DNA of 64,000 nt, from NCBI RefSeq assembly GCF_000310145.2, contig NZ_AMXA01000001.1, positions 124,001 through 188,000 of the forward strand, written 5' to 3'. The position numbers were made by a program, and so were the translations under genes. This document shows, one piece after another, positions 1 through 10,750 of the stretch (its first letter is position 1; the number at the start of each line of letters is the position of its first letter). The DNA comes from Thauera sp. 28. Its GTDB lineage: Bacteria > Pseudomonadota > Gammaproteobacteria > Burkholderiales > Rhodocyclaceae. Below the pieces are notes generated by a model. The model searched no databases. It was not told the DNA's origin and saw nothing but the letters and a program-made list of their open reading frames with translations.

Positions 1-525
1 GCTGACCATGGAAACGCCCGCGAAGATGGTGAGACCGCAGGCGTACCACTGCAGTTCGGGGCCGGCGAAGCCGTTGTCCAGGCCGACCCAGACCATACCT
101 GCGATCAGCGCAGCGGCAGCCGGGCTGGGCAGACCCTGGAAGAAGCGCTTGTCGACGACGTCGATGTTGGTGTTGAAGCGCGCCAGGCGCAGCGCGGCGC
201 CGGCGCAATAGATGAAGGCGGCGATCCAGCCCAGCTTGCCCAGGTCCTGCAGGGCCCATTCGTACATGACCAGGGCCGGTGCGGCACCGAAGGACACCAT
301 GTCCGACAGCGAGTCGTACTCGGCGCCGAACTCGCTCTGGGTGTTGGTGAGGCGGGCGATGCGGCCGTCCAGTCCGTCGAGCACCATGGCGACGAAGATC
401 GCCACCGCGGCATACTCGAAGCGGTCGTTCATGGCCTGCACGATCGCATAGAAGCCGGCGAACAGCGCTGCGGTTGTAAACAGGTTGGGCAGGATGTAGA
501 TGCCGCGGCGGCGCTTGTCTAGCAT
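1..525 (-). CDS. pssA: CDP-diacylglycerol--serine O-phosphatidyltransferase (3' end outside window)
   Basis: Makes phosphatidylserine from CDP-diacylglycerol and serine at the inner membrane, the first step towards phosphatidylethanolamine. The 175 codons visible start MLDKRRRGIYILPNLFTT and run off the left edge with no stop. The CDP-alcohol phosphatidyltransferase signature is intact (DG-x2-AR-x8-G-x3-D-x3-D; read DGRIAR, then G, D and D at the right spacings), followed by hydrophobic membrane segments. The chosen ATG is at 525; an in-frame GTG lies a few codons upstream. pssA beside ilvC is a common betaproteobacterial arrangement. A terminator after ilvC suggests pssA has its own transcript or depends on read-through. 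Confidence 0.9.
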   Translation of the reverse strand, partial: MLDKRRRGIYILPNLFTTAALFAGFYAIVQAMNDRFEYAAVAIFVAMVLDGLDGRIARLTNTQSEFGAEYDSLSDMVSFGAAPALVMYEWALQDLGKLGWIAAFIYCAGAALRLARFNTNIDVVDKRFFQGLPSPAAAALIAGMVWVGLDNGFAGPELQWYACGLTIFAGVSMVS

Positions 526-660
526 CGGCAGCGGCTCTTGATCTGGGTAGGACACGTTCGGCGTCGCTTCGTGGAGTTCCGAAGCCTGGATTCTAGCGCA
601 TGCGGACAAGGGGCCGGGCGCGTCCGCTGCTTCTGTGTGGGGCCACGGTCCGATGCAATG

Positions 661-694
661 AAAAAGGCCGGTGCCGCTTGCGCGGCACCGGCCT
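661..694 (-). terminator. Rho-independent terminator after ilvC
   Basis: A 13-bp perfect stem (665-677 with 682-694) closes a TTGC tetraloop. On the minus strand it is followed by five T residues (complement of 661-665). It lies about 20 bases past the ilvC stop and ends the ilvI-ilvH-ilvC transcript before pssA. Confidence 0.85.
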
Positions 695-714
695 CTGTCA
701 GCCGAAGGCGAAGA

Positions 715-2316
<1,602 letters not shown>

Positions 2317-2331
2317 TCAGCGGGAGGGCGT

Positions 2332-4044
2332 TCAGAGGTCTTCGGCCGACAGGATCATCTCGGTGAGACCCTTGCCGCCTTGCACCATCGGGTACACGTT
2401 CTCGGTCTGGTCGACCTGGAAGTCGAGGAAGACGAGTTCGTCCTTGTGCGTGGTGAAGGCCTCGCGCAGCGCGCCTTCGACGTCGGCCGGGCGGTCCACG
2501 CGGATGCCGACGTGGCCGTAGGACTCGGCCAGCTTGGCGAAGTCGGGCAGCGAATCCATGTAGGACTCGGAGTAGCGCCCGCCGTGGAACAGTTCCTGCC
2601 ACTGGCGCACCATGCCCAGGTAGCGGTTGTTGAGGTTGCAGATCTTGATCGGCAGGCGGAACTGCTTGCAGGTCGACAGTTCCTGGATGTTCATCTGGAT
2701 CGAGGCCTCGCCGGTCACGCAGGCCACCTGGCGGTCCGGGTTGGCGAGCTTGGCGCCCATGGCGTAGGGCATGCCCACGCCCATGGTGCCGAGGCCGCCA
2801 GAGTTGAGCCAGCGCCGCGGCTTGTCGAAGGCGTAGTACTGCGCGGCCCACATCTGGTGCTGGCCGACGTCGGAGGTGACGATGGCCTCGCCGCCGGTTA
2901 CTTCCCAGAGCTTCTGGATGACGAACTGCGGCTTGATGATCTCGTCCGAGTTCTTGTACACCATGCACTTGCGGCTGCGCCACTCGTCGACCTGCTTCCA
3001 CCATGCGGCGAGCGCATCGGGGTTGGGGCGGGCCTCGCCTGCCTCGAGCTGGCGGATCATCTCCTCGAGCACTTCCTTGACGTCGCCGACGATGGGGACG
3101 TCAACCTTGACGCGCTTGGAGATGGAGGAGGGGTCGATGTCGACGTGGATGATCTTGCGCGGCTCTTCGGCAAAGTGCGCCGGGTTGCCAATGACGCGGT
3201 CGTCGAAGCGGGCGCCGACGGCGAGCAGCACGTCGGAGTAGTGCATCGCCATGTTGGCTTCGAAAGTGCCGTGCATGCCCGGCATGCCCAGGTACTGACG
3301 ATCGCTGGCGGGGTAGCCGCCCAGGCCCATCAGGGTGTTGGTGATCGGGTAGCCGAGCAGGCGGGTGAGGCGGGTGATCTGTTCGGCGGCGTTGGACAGC
3401 ACCACGCCGCCGCCGGTGTAGATCATCGGGCGCTTGGCTTCGAGCAGCAGCTGCACGGCCTTCTTGATCTGGCCGGAGTGGCCCTTGACCACCGGGTTGT
3501 ACGAGCGCATCGAGATCTCGCGCGGATACTCGAACTCGCACTTGTGCATCGACACGTCCTTGGGAATGTCGACCAGCACGGGCCCGGGGCGCCCGGTGCG
3601 CGCCAGGTAGAAGGCCTTCTTCATCGTCGCCGCGATGTCGCGCACGTCCTTGACGAGGAAGTTGTGTTTCACGCAGGGACGGGTGATGCCGACGGTGTCG
3701 ACTTCCTGGAAGGCGTCCTGGCCGATCGCCGCCGTGGGCACCTGGCCGGAGATGATCACCATCGGGATCGAATCACAGTAGGCAGTGGCGATGCCGGTGA
3801 CTGCGTTGGTGGCGCCAGGGCCGGAGGTCACCAGTGCGACGCCGACCTTTTCGGTGCTGCGCGCGAAGCCGTCGGCAGCGTGCACCGCGGCCTGCTCGTG
3901 GCGCACCAGCACGTGGCGCACCTGATCCTGCTGGAACAGCGCGTCGTAAAGGAACAGCACCGCACCGCCCGGATAGCCGAAGACATACTCGACCTTTTCT
4001 TCCTGCAGGCACCTGATTACAATTTCGGCTCCGGACAGCACCAT
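2332..4044 (-). CDS. ilvI: Acetolactate synthase, large (catalytic) subunit
   Basis: ThDP-dependent enzyme that condenses two pyruvates to acetolactate (or pyruvate with 2-ketobutyrate). From the ATG at 4044 (MVLSGAEIVIRCLQEE) it has 570 residues, close to E. coli IlvI. An open frame continues to a TTG at 4113, but that TTG forms the -35 of a good promoter (4085-4113), so the longer form is unlikely. The N-terminal ThDP domain has VFGYPGG; the central FAD/DHS domain and C-terminal ThDP domain follow. One oddity: the metal/ThDP motif usually written GDGS reads GEAS here, with NNRYLGMVRQWQ downstream intact. The gene is often annotated ilvB in betaproteobacteria. Confidence 0.95.
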   Translation of the reverse strand: MVLSGAEIVIRCLQEEKVEYVFGYPGGAVLFLYDALFQQDQVRHVLVRHEQAAVHAADGFARSTEKVGVALVTSGPGATNAVTGIATAYCDSIPMVIISGQVPTAAIGQDAFQEVDTVGITRPCVKHNFLVKDVRDIAATMKKAFYLARTGRPGPVLVDIPKDVSMHKCEFEYPREISMRSYNPVVKGHSGQIKKAVQLLLEAKRPMIYTGGGVVLSNAAEQITRLTRLLGYPITNTLMGLGGYPASDRQYLGMPGMHGTFEANMAMHYSDVLLAVGARFDDRVIGNPAHFAEEPRKIIHVDIDPSSISKRVKVDVPIVGDVKEVLEEMIRQLEAGEARPNPDALAAWWKQVDEWRSRKCMVYKNSDEIIKPQFVIQKLWEVTGGEAIVTSDVGQHQMWAAQYYAFDKPRRWLNSGGLGTMGVGMPYAMGAKLANPDRQVACVTGEASIQMNIQELSTCKQFRLPIKICNLNNRYLGMVRQWQELFHGGRYSESYMDSLPDFAKLAESYGHVGIRVDRPADVEGALREAFTTHKDELVFLDFQVDQTENVYPMVQGGKGLTEMILSAEDL

Positions 4045-4084
4045 CGAAAGCTCGCTTGTTTGTTGGGGTTTGAATAAACGCAGA

Positions 4085-4113
4085 ACGTTACCGGCCGTCC
4101 GCGGTTTGGTCAA
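4085..4113 (-). promoter_or_regulatory. Sigma-70 promoter for ilvI-ilvH-ilvC
   Basis: On the minus strand TTGACC (4108-4113) is followed by 17 bases and then TAACGT (4085-4090). Transcription would start near 4078, leaving a leader of about 33 bases before the ATG at 4044. No leader peptide or attenuator hairpin was recognised. Confidence 0.55.
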
Positions 4114-4292
4114 GGCTGCGTCCCTGGTGCGTGTGCCTGTAAATCCGGGTTTTCCGATGGGCGGGGCGCGTCCGACCCCGTCTCAGGGCGGCCGGCACGC
4201 TGTCGCCGGGCCGCCTCGGGTCCGTCCTGAGCTCCACCTTTCTGTTTCAGCCTTGCCGTGCCATCGGCCAGGCGCGCTTTGCGGATGACCTC

Positions 4293-4814
4293 ATGACACG
4301 TAGGAAGAGCAAGGCTGCCGTTGTCCGCCCTGAACCAGTCCAGGGTGGGGTGGCAGAGGGCTCGGCACGGGCCGGAAGGCCGGTGGTCGAGCTTGCCGGG
4401 TTGCGCCGACGGCTGGCGGCAATGCTTTATGAGTCCTTGCTGCTGCTCGGCGTGCTTGCGCTGACTTTCCTGATCCCCTATCTGGTTCTTGGCGTGGTGT
4501 TCGAGTTCGCGCCACCGGGCTGGTTTGCCTGGGTACACATCTTCGCCGTACTCGGCGCCTATTTCGTCTGGTACTGGCGCCGTAACGGCCAGACCCTGTC
4601 GATGCAGACGTGGCGGCTCAAGCTCGTGCGCGCCGACGATGGCCGTGCGGTGGGCCGTGGGCAGGCCTGGCTGCGCTATGCGCTTGCGTGGCCGTCGCTG
4701 ATGCTGTTCGGTGGTGGCCTGGTGTGGGCGCTGATCGATCGTGACCGTCAGTTCCTGCATGACCGCCTGGCCGGGACTTGTATCGTGCTCCTGCCGTCTT
4801 CGCCCAAAACCTGA
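4293..4814 (+). CDS. RDD family membrane protein
   Basis: A 173-residue inner-membrane protein of unknown function. After a charged N-terminal tail (about 30 residues) come LRRRLAAMLYESLLLLGVLAL and two further hydrophobic segments, then the GQTLSMQTWRLKLV and DRDRQFLHDRLAGTCIV blocks typical of the RDD family (R-D-D positions near the first helix and before the last). It is divergent from ilvI, with about 250 bases between them, and lies 135 bases ahead of pepN in the same direction. The family assignment is good; the biological role is unknown. Confidence 0.8.
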   Translation: MTRRKSKAAVVRPEPVQGGVAEGSARAGRPVVELAGLRRRLAAMLYESLLLLGVLALTFLIPYLVLGVVFEFAPPGWFAWVHIFAVLGAYFVWYWRRNGQTLSMQTWRLKLVRADDGRAVGRGQAWLRYALAWPSLMLFGGGLVWALIDRDRQFLHDRLAGTCIVLLPSSPKT

Positions 4815-4949
4815 TGCAGTGATCTTCGGGGCCTCCCCTGGCGCAACCAGTCGGTCCGCTCGACGCTGGTGTCCGGCGCCAGGCAAGCGCCCCGGAACCG
4901 ACCCCAACGCCAGCCTGCGGACCGCAGTCCTGGTTGCACGGAAAACAAT

Positions 4950-7625
4950 ATGCAGAACGAGCAGCCCCAGACCATCCAGCGCGCGGACTACCAGCCGCTT
5001 TCGTGGACGGTAGACACCGTTGACCTCCATTTCGCCCTCGATGCCGGTGCGACAGTGGTGACCAACCGCATGCGCTGCGTGCGCAATCCTGATGCCGCGC
5101 CGGGGCCGATCCGCCTCTGGGGCGAGGCCATGGAGCGCCTCGAGCTGACCGTCGATGGCGCGCAGCCGGTGGCGTTGCGCGAGACGGGGGCGCTGCTCGA
5201 GATCGATGCCGCCGGCGAGTCCGTCATGGTCGAAGTGCGCACGCGAGTCGATCCGCGCGCCAATACAACGCTGTCCGGCCTGTATCTGTCGTCAGGCGGC
5301 TTCTTCACCCAGTGCGAGGCCGAGGGCTTTCGCCGCATCACCTGGTTCCCGGACCGGCCGGATGTGATGGCGCGCTACACGGTGACGCTGGAGGCCGACC
5401 GCGAGGCCTGCCCGGTGCTGCTGTCGAACGGCAACCTGGTGGGGCAGGGCGAGCTGCCCAACGGGCGTCACTACGCAAAGTGGGAAGACCCCTTTCCAAA
5501 GCCGTCCTACCTGTTTGCGCTGGTGGCGGCCAGACTGGTCGCGCTCGAGCGCAAGGTGCGCACGCTGTCCGGCCGTGAGGTGCTGCTGCAGGTGTGGGTG
5601 GAGGAGGGCAACCTCGACCGTTGCGAGCATGCGATGGAGGCGCTGGTGAACTCGATGCGCTGGGACGAGGAGACCTTCGGCCTGGAACTCGATCTCGACC
5701 GCTTCATGATCGTGGCCGTGGCCGACTTCAACATGGGGGCGATGGAGAACAAGGGGCTGAACATCTTCAATACCAAGTTCGTCCTCGCCAAACCGGACAC
5801 CGCCACCGACGTCGATTACGAGAACGTCGAGAGCGTCGTTGCGCACGAGTACTTCCACAACTGGACGGGCAACCGCGTCACCTGCCGCGACTGGTTCCAG
5901 CTCACCCTCAAGGAAGGTCTCACCGTCTTCCGCGACCAGCAGTTTTCGGCCGACATGCTGGCGCGCGCTGCCGGGCCGGAGGGCGCGGCCTCGGCGCGCG
6001 CGGTCAAGCGCATCGACGACGTGCGTGTGCTGCGCGCGGCGCAGTTCCCCGAGGATGGAGGCCCAATGGCGCATCCGATCCGCCCCGACAGCTACCAGGA
6101 GATCAACAACTTCTACACCGCCACCGTGTACGAAAAGGGTGCCGAGGTCATCCGCATGCTGCACACCCTGCTCGGGCAGGAAGGTTTTCGCAATGGCATG
6201 GATCTCTACTTCAGCTATTTCGACGGCCAGGCGGTGACCTGCGACGACTTCGTGGAGGTGATGTCCGAGGCCAACAACGGCTTCGATCTCGATCAGTTCA
6301 TGCGCTGGTACAGTCAGGCCGGCACACCGCGGGTGAAGGCAAGCGGGACATGGAATGCGGCCGATGGCTGCTACGCCCTGACTCTGTCGCAGCACACCCC
6401 GGCGACGCCTGGCCAGCCTGACAAGCTGCCGCTGGTGATCCCGGTCGCGGTCGGGTTGATCGGTCCGGACGGCCGTGACCTGCCGCTGCGACTCGAAGGC
6501 GAGACCCAGGCGGGCGTCACGACGCGGGTGCTCAAGCTGACCGAGGAAGTGCAAGTGTTCCGCTTCATCGGCCTCGCCGCCGAGCCGGTACCCTCGCTGT
6601 TGCGCGGCTTCTCGGCGCCGGTCATCCTCGAGCTCGATGAGGATGACGCCCGCCTGGCCTTCCGCATGGCGAACGATGCCGACCCCTTCAACCGCTGGGA
6701 TGCCGCCCAGCGTTATGCCGAGCGCGTCGTCCTGGCGATGGCAGGCGGCGCCCGTGCCGGCCTGCCGCAGGCCTTCGTCAATGCCTTCCGGGCGCTGCTT
6801 GCCGATACGCGCCTCGATCCGGCCTTCCGCGCCCAGGCGCTCGCCCTGCCGGCCGAGCCCTATCTGCTCGAGCGCATGTCCCCGGCTGATCCGGGGGCGC
6901 TGCGCACGGCGCTGATCGCCGTGATGGGAGCACTTGGCCGCGAGCTCGCAGGCGACTGGCTGAGAGTGGTCGATGGCATGCAGGTGAGCGGCCCTTATCG
7001 TTACCACCCCGGTGACGCTGGCAAGCGTGCGCTGGTCAACCTGGCCTTGCGCTACCTGTGCGCGGGTGGGCAGGCGAGTGGCCTGGCGCTCGCCGAGGCG
7101 CGCTTTGCGGCGGCGACCAACATGACCGAGCGCTTTGGCGCGCTCGCGGCGCTGGTGCAGAGCAGCAGCCCGGCACGCGGCGCGGCGCTGCTTGCCTTCC
7201 ATGCGCGCTATCGCAATGACGCGCTGGTGCTCGACAAGTGGTTCGCACTGCAGGCCGGCGCATGGCGTTGGGAAGAGGGCGGGGAGCCGGCGCTGGACCG
7301 GGTCAGGGTACTGCTGAGCGATCCTGCGTTCAGTCTCGCCAATCCGAACAAGGTCTATGCCCTGCTCGGCACCTATTTCCGTGCAAACCCGGGTGAATTC
7401 CACCTTGCCGACGGTAGCGGTTATGCCTTCTGGGCCGACCAGGTGATCGCGCTCGATGCGCGCAATCCGCAGGTCGCCGCGCGAATGGCGCGTGCGCTCG
7501 AGAACTGGCGCCATTATGCGCCTGCGCTGCAGGCGCGTATCCGGCCTCAGCTCGAGCGTGTGCTTGCAAGCCCGGGGCTGTCGCCTGACGTGGCGGAGAT
7601 CGTCGGCAAGGCGCTGCAGCAGTAG
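4950..7625 (+). CDS. pepN: Aminopeptidase N (M1 family metallopeptidase)
   Basis: Cytoplasmic zinc aminopeptidase that removes N-terminal residues from peptides. The 891-residue length matches E. coli PepN. The exopeptidase motif GAMEN is at residues 263-267. The zinc site HEYFH is at 299-303 with the third ligand E322 (LKEGLTVF). The C-terminal half is the helical DUF3458-type domain. The ATG at 4950 (MQNEQPQTIQRADYQ) is chosen; an open frame extends upstream to 4869 but reads as non-conserved proline/arginine-rich sequence. A strong hairpin follows the stop. Confidence 0.96.
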   Translation: MQNEQPQTIQRADYQPLSWTVDTVDLHFALDAGATVVTNRMRCVRNPDAAPGPIRLWGEAMERLELTVDGAQPVALRETGALLEIDAAGESVMVEVRTRVDPRANTTLSGLYLSSGGFFTQCEAEGFRRITWFPDRPDVMARYTVTLEADREACPVLLSNGNLVGQGELPNGRHYAKWEDPFPKPSYLFALVAARLVALERKVRTLSGREVLLQVWVEEGNLDRCEHAMEALVNSMRWDEETFGLELDLDRFMIVAVADFNMGAMENKGLNIFNTKFVLAKPDTATDVDYENVESVVAHEYFHNWTGNRVTCRDWFQLTLKEGLTVFRDQQFSADMLARAAGPEGAASARAVKRIDDVRVLRAAQFPEDGGPMAHPIRPDSYQEINNFYTATVYEKGAEVIRMLHTLLGQEGFRNGMDLYFSYFDGQAVTCDDFVEVMSEANNGFDLDQFMRWYSQAGTPRVKASGTWNAADGCYALTLSQHTPATPGQPDKLPLVIPVAVGLIGPDGRDLPLRLEGETQAGVTTRVLKLTEEVQVFRFIGLAAEPVPSLLRGFSAPVILELDEDDARLAFRMANDADPFNRWDAAQRYAERVVLAMAGGARAGLPQAFVNAFRALLADTRLDPAFRAQALALPAEPYLLERMSPADPGALRTALIAVMGALGRELAGDWLRVVDGMQVSGPYRYHPGDAGKRALVNLALRYLCAGGQASGLALAEARFAAATNMTERFGALAALVQSSSPARGAALLAFHARYRNDALVLDKWFALQAGAWRWEEGGEPALDRVRVLLSDPAFSLANPNKVYALLGTYFRANPGEFHLADGSGYAFWADQVIALDARNPQVAARMARALENWRHYAPALQARIRPQLERVLASPGLSPDVAEIVGKALQQ

Positions 7626-7650
7626 GCCTGCTTGCAACACCAGGGTGCAA

Positions 7651-7683
7651 AGCAAGACGCCGGACGGTGTCCGGCGTCTTGCT
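7651..7683. terminator. Hairpin terminator between convergent pepN and CBS gene
   Basis: A perfect 15-bp stem (7651-7665 with 7669-7683) around a GGT loop lies between two convergent genes. There is no strong T-run on either side, so it may act with other factors, but its position suggests it serves both strands. Confidence 0.65.
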
Positions 7684-7722
7684 GGTTGCGTTCAGCGGGG
7701 TATCAAACCCGCTCGAGCGCTC

Positions 7723-8169
7723 TCACTCGGCGGCGAGGTCGCCGGCGATGTAGCTCTCGAGATGCTTGATCGTCTCTTTCTGGTGACTGACGATGGACTT
7801 GACCATGTCGCCGATCGTCACGATGCCGAGCACCTTGCCTTCCTCGACCACGGGGAGGTGACGGAAGCGGCGTTCGGTCATGATCGACATCACCTCGTCC
7901 ACCTGGTGACTGAGCGAGACGGTGTGCGGGTTTGCCGTCATCAGGTCGCCCACCTTCACGTCGCGCGACATCAGGCCCTTGAGCACGACCTTGCGGGCGT
8001 AGTCACGCTCGGTGAAGATTCCGACCAGGCGATCGTTGTCGATGACCAGCACCGAGCCAACGTCGAATTGCGCCATCAGGGAGAGGGCATCGAAGACCGA
8101 ATCGGTGGGCCGCACCGCATGAAAGGTTGCGCCCTTTTGTTCCAGGATCTGTCTTACGCTCGTCGCCAT
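7723..8169 (-). CDS. CBS-domain-pair protein
   Basis: A 148-residue protein made of two tandem CBS domains (about residues 8-65 and 73-130) and nothing else. The second repeat reads HLPVVEEGKVLGIVTIGDMVKSI, the usual CBS ending. Such stand-alone pairs bind adenosyl ligands and act as energy or redox sensors on other proteins; no partner is evident here. The start ATG is at 8169. It is a single gene, convergent with pepN and upstream of panC in the same direction, with its stop facing the shared hairpin. Confidence 0.85.
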   Translation of the reverse strand: MATSVRQILEQKGATFHAVRPTDSVFDALSLMAQFDVGSVLVIDNDRLVGIFTERDYARKVVLKGLMSRDVKVGDLMTANPHTVSLSHQVDEVMSIMTERRFRHLPVVEEGKVLGIVTIGDMVKSIVSHQKETIKHLESYIAGDLAAE

Positions 8170-8231
8170 CTTTTCAATCCCCCATCCTTGTTTATGTGCA
8201 GGCCGCAGGTGCGCGGTGTTCTTGTACCCCG

Positions 8232-8260
8232 TTTTTAACCATAACTGGGCATGGACGCAA
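8232..8260 (-). promoter_or_regulatory. Possible promoter of the CBS gene
   Basis: On the minus strand TTGCGT (8255-8260), a 17-base spacer and TAAAAA (8232-8237) lie about 60 bases before the ATG. The spacer contains CCAT...ATGG, a short dyad. The match to sigma-70 is moderate. Confidence 0.35.
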
Positions 8261-8283
8261 GGCCGGAGGAACCCTGACGGGCG

Positions 8284-9111
8284 TCAGATCTCCAGGTTGT
8301 CGATCAGCCGTGTCTTGCCCAGGCGCGCGGCTGCGAGGACGACGAGTGCATCGTCCAGGTGAACCGGCGGTTGCAGGTCGGCACGCCGGCGCACCGCGAT
8401 GTAGTCCGGTTGCCAGCCAGCGGCCTCGAGTTCTGCCATGGCCTCGGTCTCGAGCTTGAGCAGGTCATGGTCGCCGCTGCGCACCGCGTCGCGGATGCGG
8501 CACAGCAGGCGGTGGAGCAGGGGCGCGCGGCGGCGTTCTTCGGCGCTCAGGTAGCCATTGCGCGAGGACAGCGCAAGGCCGTCGTCGGCGCGCACCGTGT
8601 CTCCCGGCAACACCTCGACCGGCATCGCCATCTCGCGCACCATGTTGCTCAACACCATCAGTTGCTGGTAGTCCTTCTTGCCGAACAGGGCGACGTCGGG
8701 CTGCACGATGTTGAGCAGCTTCATCACCACGGTCGCCACGCCACGGAAATGGCCCGGGCGGAATTCGCCCTCCAGGATGGAGACCTGTGCCGGCGCGGGT
8801 TCCACATGGTAGCGCTGCGGCTGCGGGTACATGACCTGCTCGTCGGGCGCAAACAGGTGCGCCACGCCGGCCGCTTCGAGCTTCTCGCAGTCGGCGGCAA
8901 AGGTGCGCGGGTAGTGGTCGAAGTCTTCGCCGGCGCCGAACTGCAGGCGGTTGACGAAGATGCTCGCAATCACACAGTCAGCGTGCGCGCGGGCCTGTCG
9001 CATCAGCGCAATATGGCCCTCGTGCAGGTTGCCCATGGTCGGCACGAAGGCCACTCGGCCTGCCTGCGCGCGCGCGCTGCGCAGGCTCTCGATGGTGTGG
9101 TGGATCTGCAT
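8284..9111 (-). CDS. panC: Pantothenate synthetase (pantoate--beta-alanine ligase)
   Basis: Joins pantoate and beta-alanine with ATP to make pantothenate, the precursor of coenzyme A. The 275-residue product begins [16 protein letters not shown]. It has the nucleotidyl-transferase signature [10 protein letters not shown], the KDYQQL segment and the SSRNGYLS segment of the active site. The ATG at 9111 is chosen because the upstream open frame overlaps panB and is not conserved. It follows panB (gap 61 bases), the next-to-last enzyme of the same pathway. Confidence 0.96.
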   Translation of the reverse strand: MQIHHTIESLRSARAQAGRVAFVPTMGNLHEGHIALMRQARAHADCVIASIFVNRLQFGAGEDFDHYPRTFAADCEKLEAAGVAHLFAPDEQVMYPQPQRYHVEPAPAQVSILEGEFRPGHFRGVATVVMKLLNIVQPDVALFGKKDYQQLMVLSNMVREMAMPVEVLPGDTVRADDGLALSSRNGYLSAEERRRAPLLHRLLCRIRDAVRSGDHDLLKLETEAMAELEAAGWQPDYIAVRRRADLQPPVHLDDALVVLAAARLGKTRLIDNLEI

Positions 9112-9172
9112 TGCGTCCTGGTCTTGCGTAGGGTGTGCTGGAAAGGGGGGGCGAGGTCGGCGAACGGGCCGT

Positions 9173-9988
9173 TCAGTAGCAGTGTTCGGCGGCCGGGAAG
9201 CTGCCGTCCTTGACGGCTGCGGCGTAGCGCGCCACGGCGTCCTCGATGCTGGTCGCGCCGTCCATGAAGTTGCGCACAAAGCGTGCGGTCTTGCCGTGGA
9301 ATACGCCGAGCATGTCGTGCAGCACCAGCACCTGGCCATCGCAGCCTGCCCCCGCGCCGATGCCGATGGTAGCCATACTGCTCAGACTGCGCGTGATCGT
9401 GCTGGCAAGCTCGGCGGGCACCATCTCCATCACCATCAGCGCCGCGCCGGCCTGCTCGAGGGCGAGGGCGTCGGCCTTGAGCCGCGCCGCGCCTTCCTCG
9501 CTGCGACCCTGTACGCGATAGCCGCCAAGCTGATGTACTGCCTGCGGGGTGAGGCCGATGTGGGCGCAGACGGGTACGCCGCGCTCGACCAGGAAGCGGA
9601 TCGTGTCGGCCATGAACTCGCCACCCTCGAGTTTCACCATCTGGGCACCGGCCGCCATCAGGCGTGCGGCGTTGCGCATGGCTTGCTCGCGGTTCTCGTG
9701 ATAGCTGCCGAAGGGCATGTCGGTGACGATGAACGGGCGGGCATTGGCACGCGCCACGCACTCGGTGTGGTAGGCCATCTGCTCGAGTGTGACCGGCAGC
9801 GTGGATTTCTGGCCTTGCAGCACGTTGCCGAGCGAGTCGCCGATGAGGATGCTGTCGACGCCGGCGCGGCCGAGCAGAGCGGCAAAGCTTGCGTCATAAC
9901 AGGTGAGCATGGCGATCTTGCGGCCTTCGGCGCGCATCTTGCCAAGTTCGAACAGACTGACGGGTTTCTGGTCCTGGAGGTAGCTCAT
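9173..9988 (-). CDS. panB: 3-methyl-2-oxobutanoate hydroxymethyltransferase
   Basis: Transfers a hydroxymethyl group from methylene-tetrahydrofolate to 2-oxoisovalerate, giving ketopantoate. The 271-residue product has the TIM-barrel landmarks [22 protein letters not shown] and VKLEGG, the last two near the Mg-binding acids. Its substrate comes from the valine pathway encoded at the left of this window. The ATG at 9988 has AGGAGTGA a few bases upstream. It is followed by panC. Confidence 0.96.
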   Translation of the reverse strand: MSYLQDQKPVSLFELGKMRAEGRKIAMLTCYDASFAALLGRAGVDSILIGDSLGNVLQGQKSTLPVTLEQMAYHTECVARANARPFIVTDMPFGSYHENREQAMRNAARLMAAGAQMVKLEGGEFMADTIRFLVERGVPVCAHIGLTPQAVHQLGGYRVQGRSEEGAARLKADALALEQAGAALMVMEMVPAELASTITRSLSSMATIGIGAGAGCDGQVLVLHDMLGVFHGKTARFVRNFMDGATSIEDAVARYAAAVKDGSFPAAEHCY

Positions 9989-10097
9989 GGGTCACTCCTG
10001 AAGGGAGCCCGGAGTTTTCACCAAAGTGGTGCATTGCACAAGTGTGACGCTGCGCCGGCTGGGTGTCCGGTGGCGAATCCGGGCCCGGGCAAGGGGC

Positions 10098-10736
10098 TCA
10101 GCCCGCGTAGCCGAAGAACTCGCGATAGCCCCGCATCTCGCGCAGGCGTTCGAGCAGGAGCTCGAAATCCTCGTCCTTGTCGACCGGGTTGAGGACGCCA
10201 GCGTCGACGATGAACAGCGGTGCTGCGTCGTACTGGTAGAAGTAGCGCGTGTAGCGGTTGGCGACCTGCTCGAGGTAGAGCTCGGTGATGCGACGCTCGG
10301 CGTCCAGTCCGCGCTTGCGGACGCGCTCCATCAGGGTGTCCGGGCGCGCCTGCAGATAGATCACGAGGTCGGGCCGGGGCGGTTCGACCCGCTGCACGCT
10401 GTCGTGCACGCGCTGGTAGAGCGCGAGTTCGTCCGCCCCCAGGTTCTGCTCTGCAAACAGGCGGTCCTTGTCGAGCAGGAAGTCCGACACCACGCGGCGG
10501 TCGCCGTCGACCGGGCCGAGTGCGGCGAGTTGGTCCAGGCGCTGGAACAGGAAGGACACCTGCGTCGCCAGCGCCCAGCGCTCCGCGTTCTGGTAGAAGC
10601 GCCCGAGGAAGGGGTTGTGTTCGGCCTGCTCGAGCAGGGTCTCGGCCTGAAGGCGTTCGGCCAGACGACGGGCGAGAGAGGTCTTGCCGGCGCCGATAGG
10701 GCCTTCGACGACGATGTAGCGGGCTTTGTCGAGCAT
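10098..10736 (-). CDS. Deoxynucleoside kinase (dNK/dGK family)
   Basis: Phosphorylates a deoxynucleoside, probably deoxyadenosine or deoxyguanosine, for nucleotide salvage. The 212-residue product starts MLDKARYIVVEGPIGAGKTS, with the P-loop GPIGAGKT at residues 13-20. The family's DRR/SDFLLDKDRLFA block and the arginine-rich lid (RVRKRGLDAERR) are visible. A kinase of this family between folK and panB is a recurrent betaproteobacterial arrangement. An open frame reaches back to 10802 but would overlap the DUF486 gene, so the ATG at 10736 is preferred. The substrate cannot be told from sequence alone. Confidence 0.88.
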   Translation of the reverse strand: MLDKARYIVVEGPIGAGKTSLARRLAERLQAETLLEQAEHNPFLGRFYQNAERWALATQVSFLFQRLDQLAALGPVDGDRRVVSDFLLDKDRLFAEQNLGADELALYQRVHDSVQRVEPPRPDLVIYLQARPDTLMERVRKRGLDAERRITELYLEQVANRYTRYFYQYDAAPLFIVDAGVLNPVDKDEDFELLLERLREMRGYREFFGYAG

Positions 10737-10750
10737 GCGGGGCGCCTTCG

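Noticed and set aside
4869-4949. Longer N-terminus for aminopeptidase N
   Set aside because: Extra 27 residues are Pro/Arg-rich and not conserved; PepN length fits the ATG at 4950.
5292-7655. 787-codon minus-strand open frame
   Set aside because: Antisense to pepN, which carries intact zinc-peptidase motifs. The minus frame has none.
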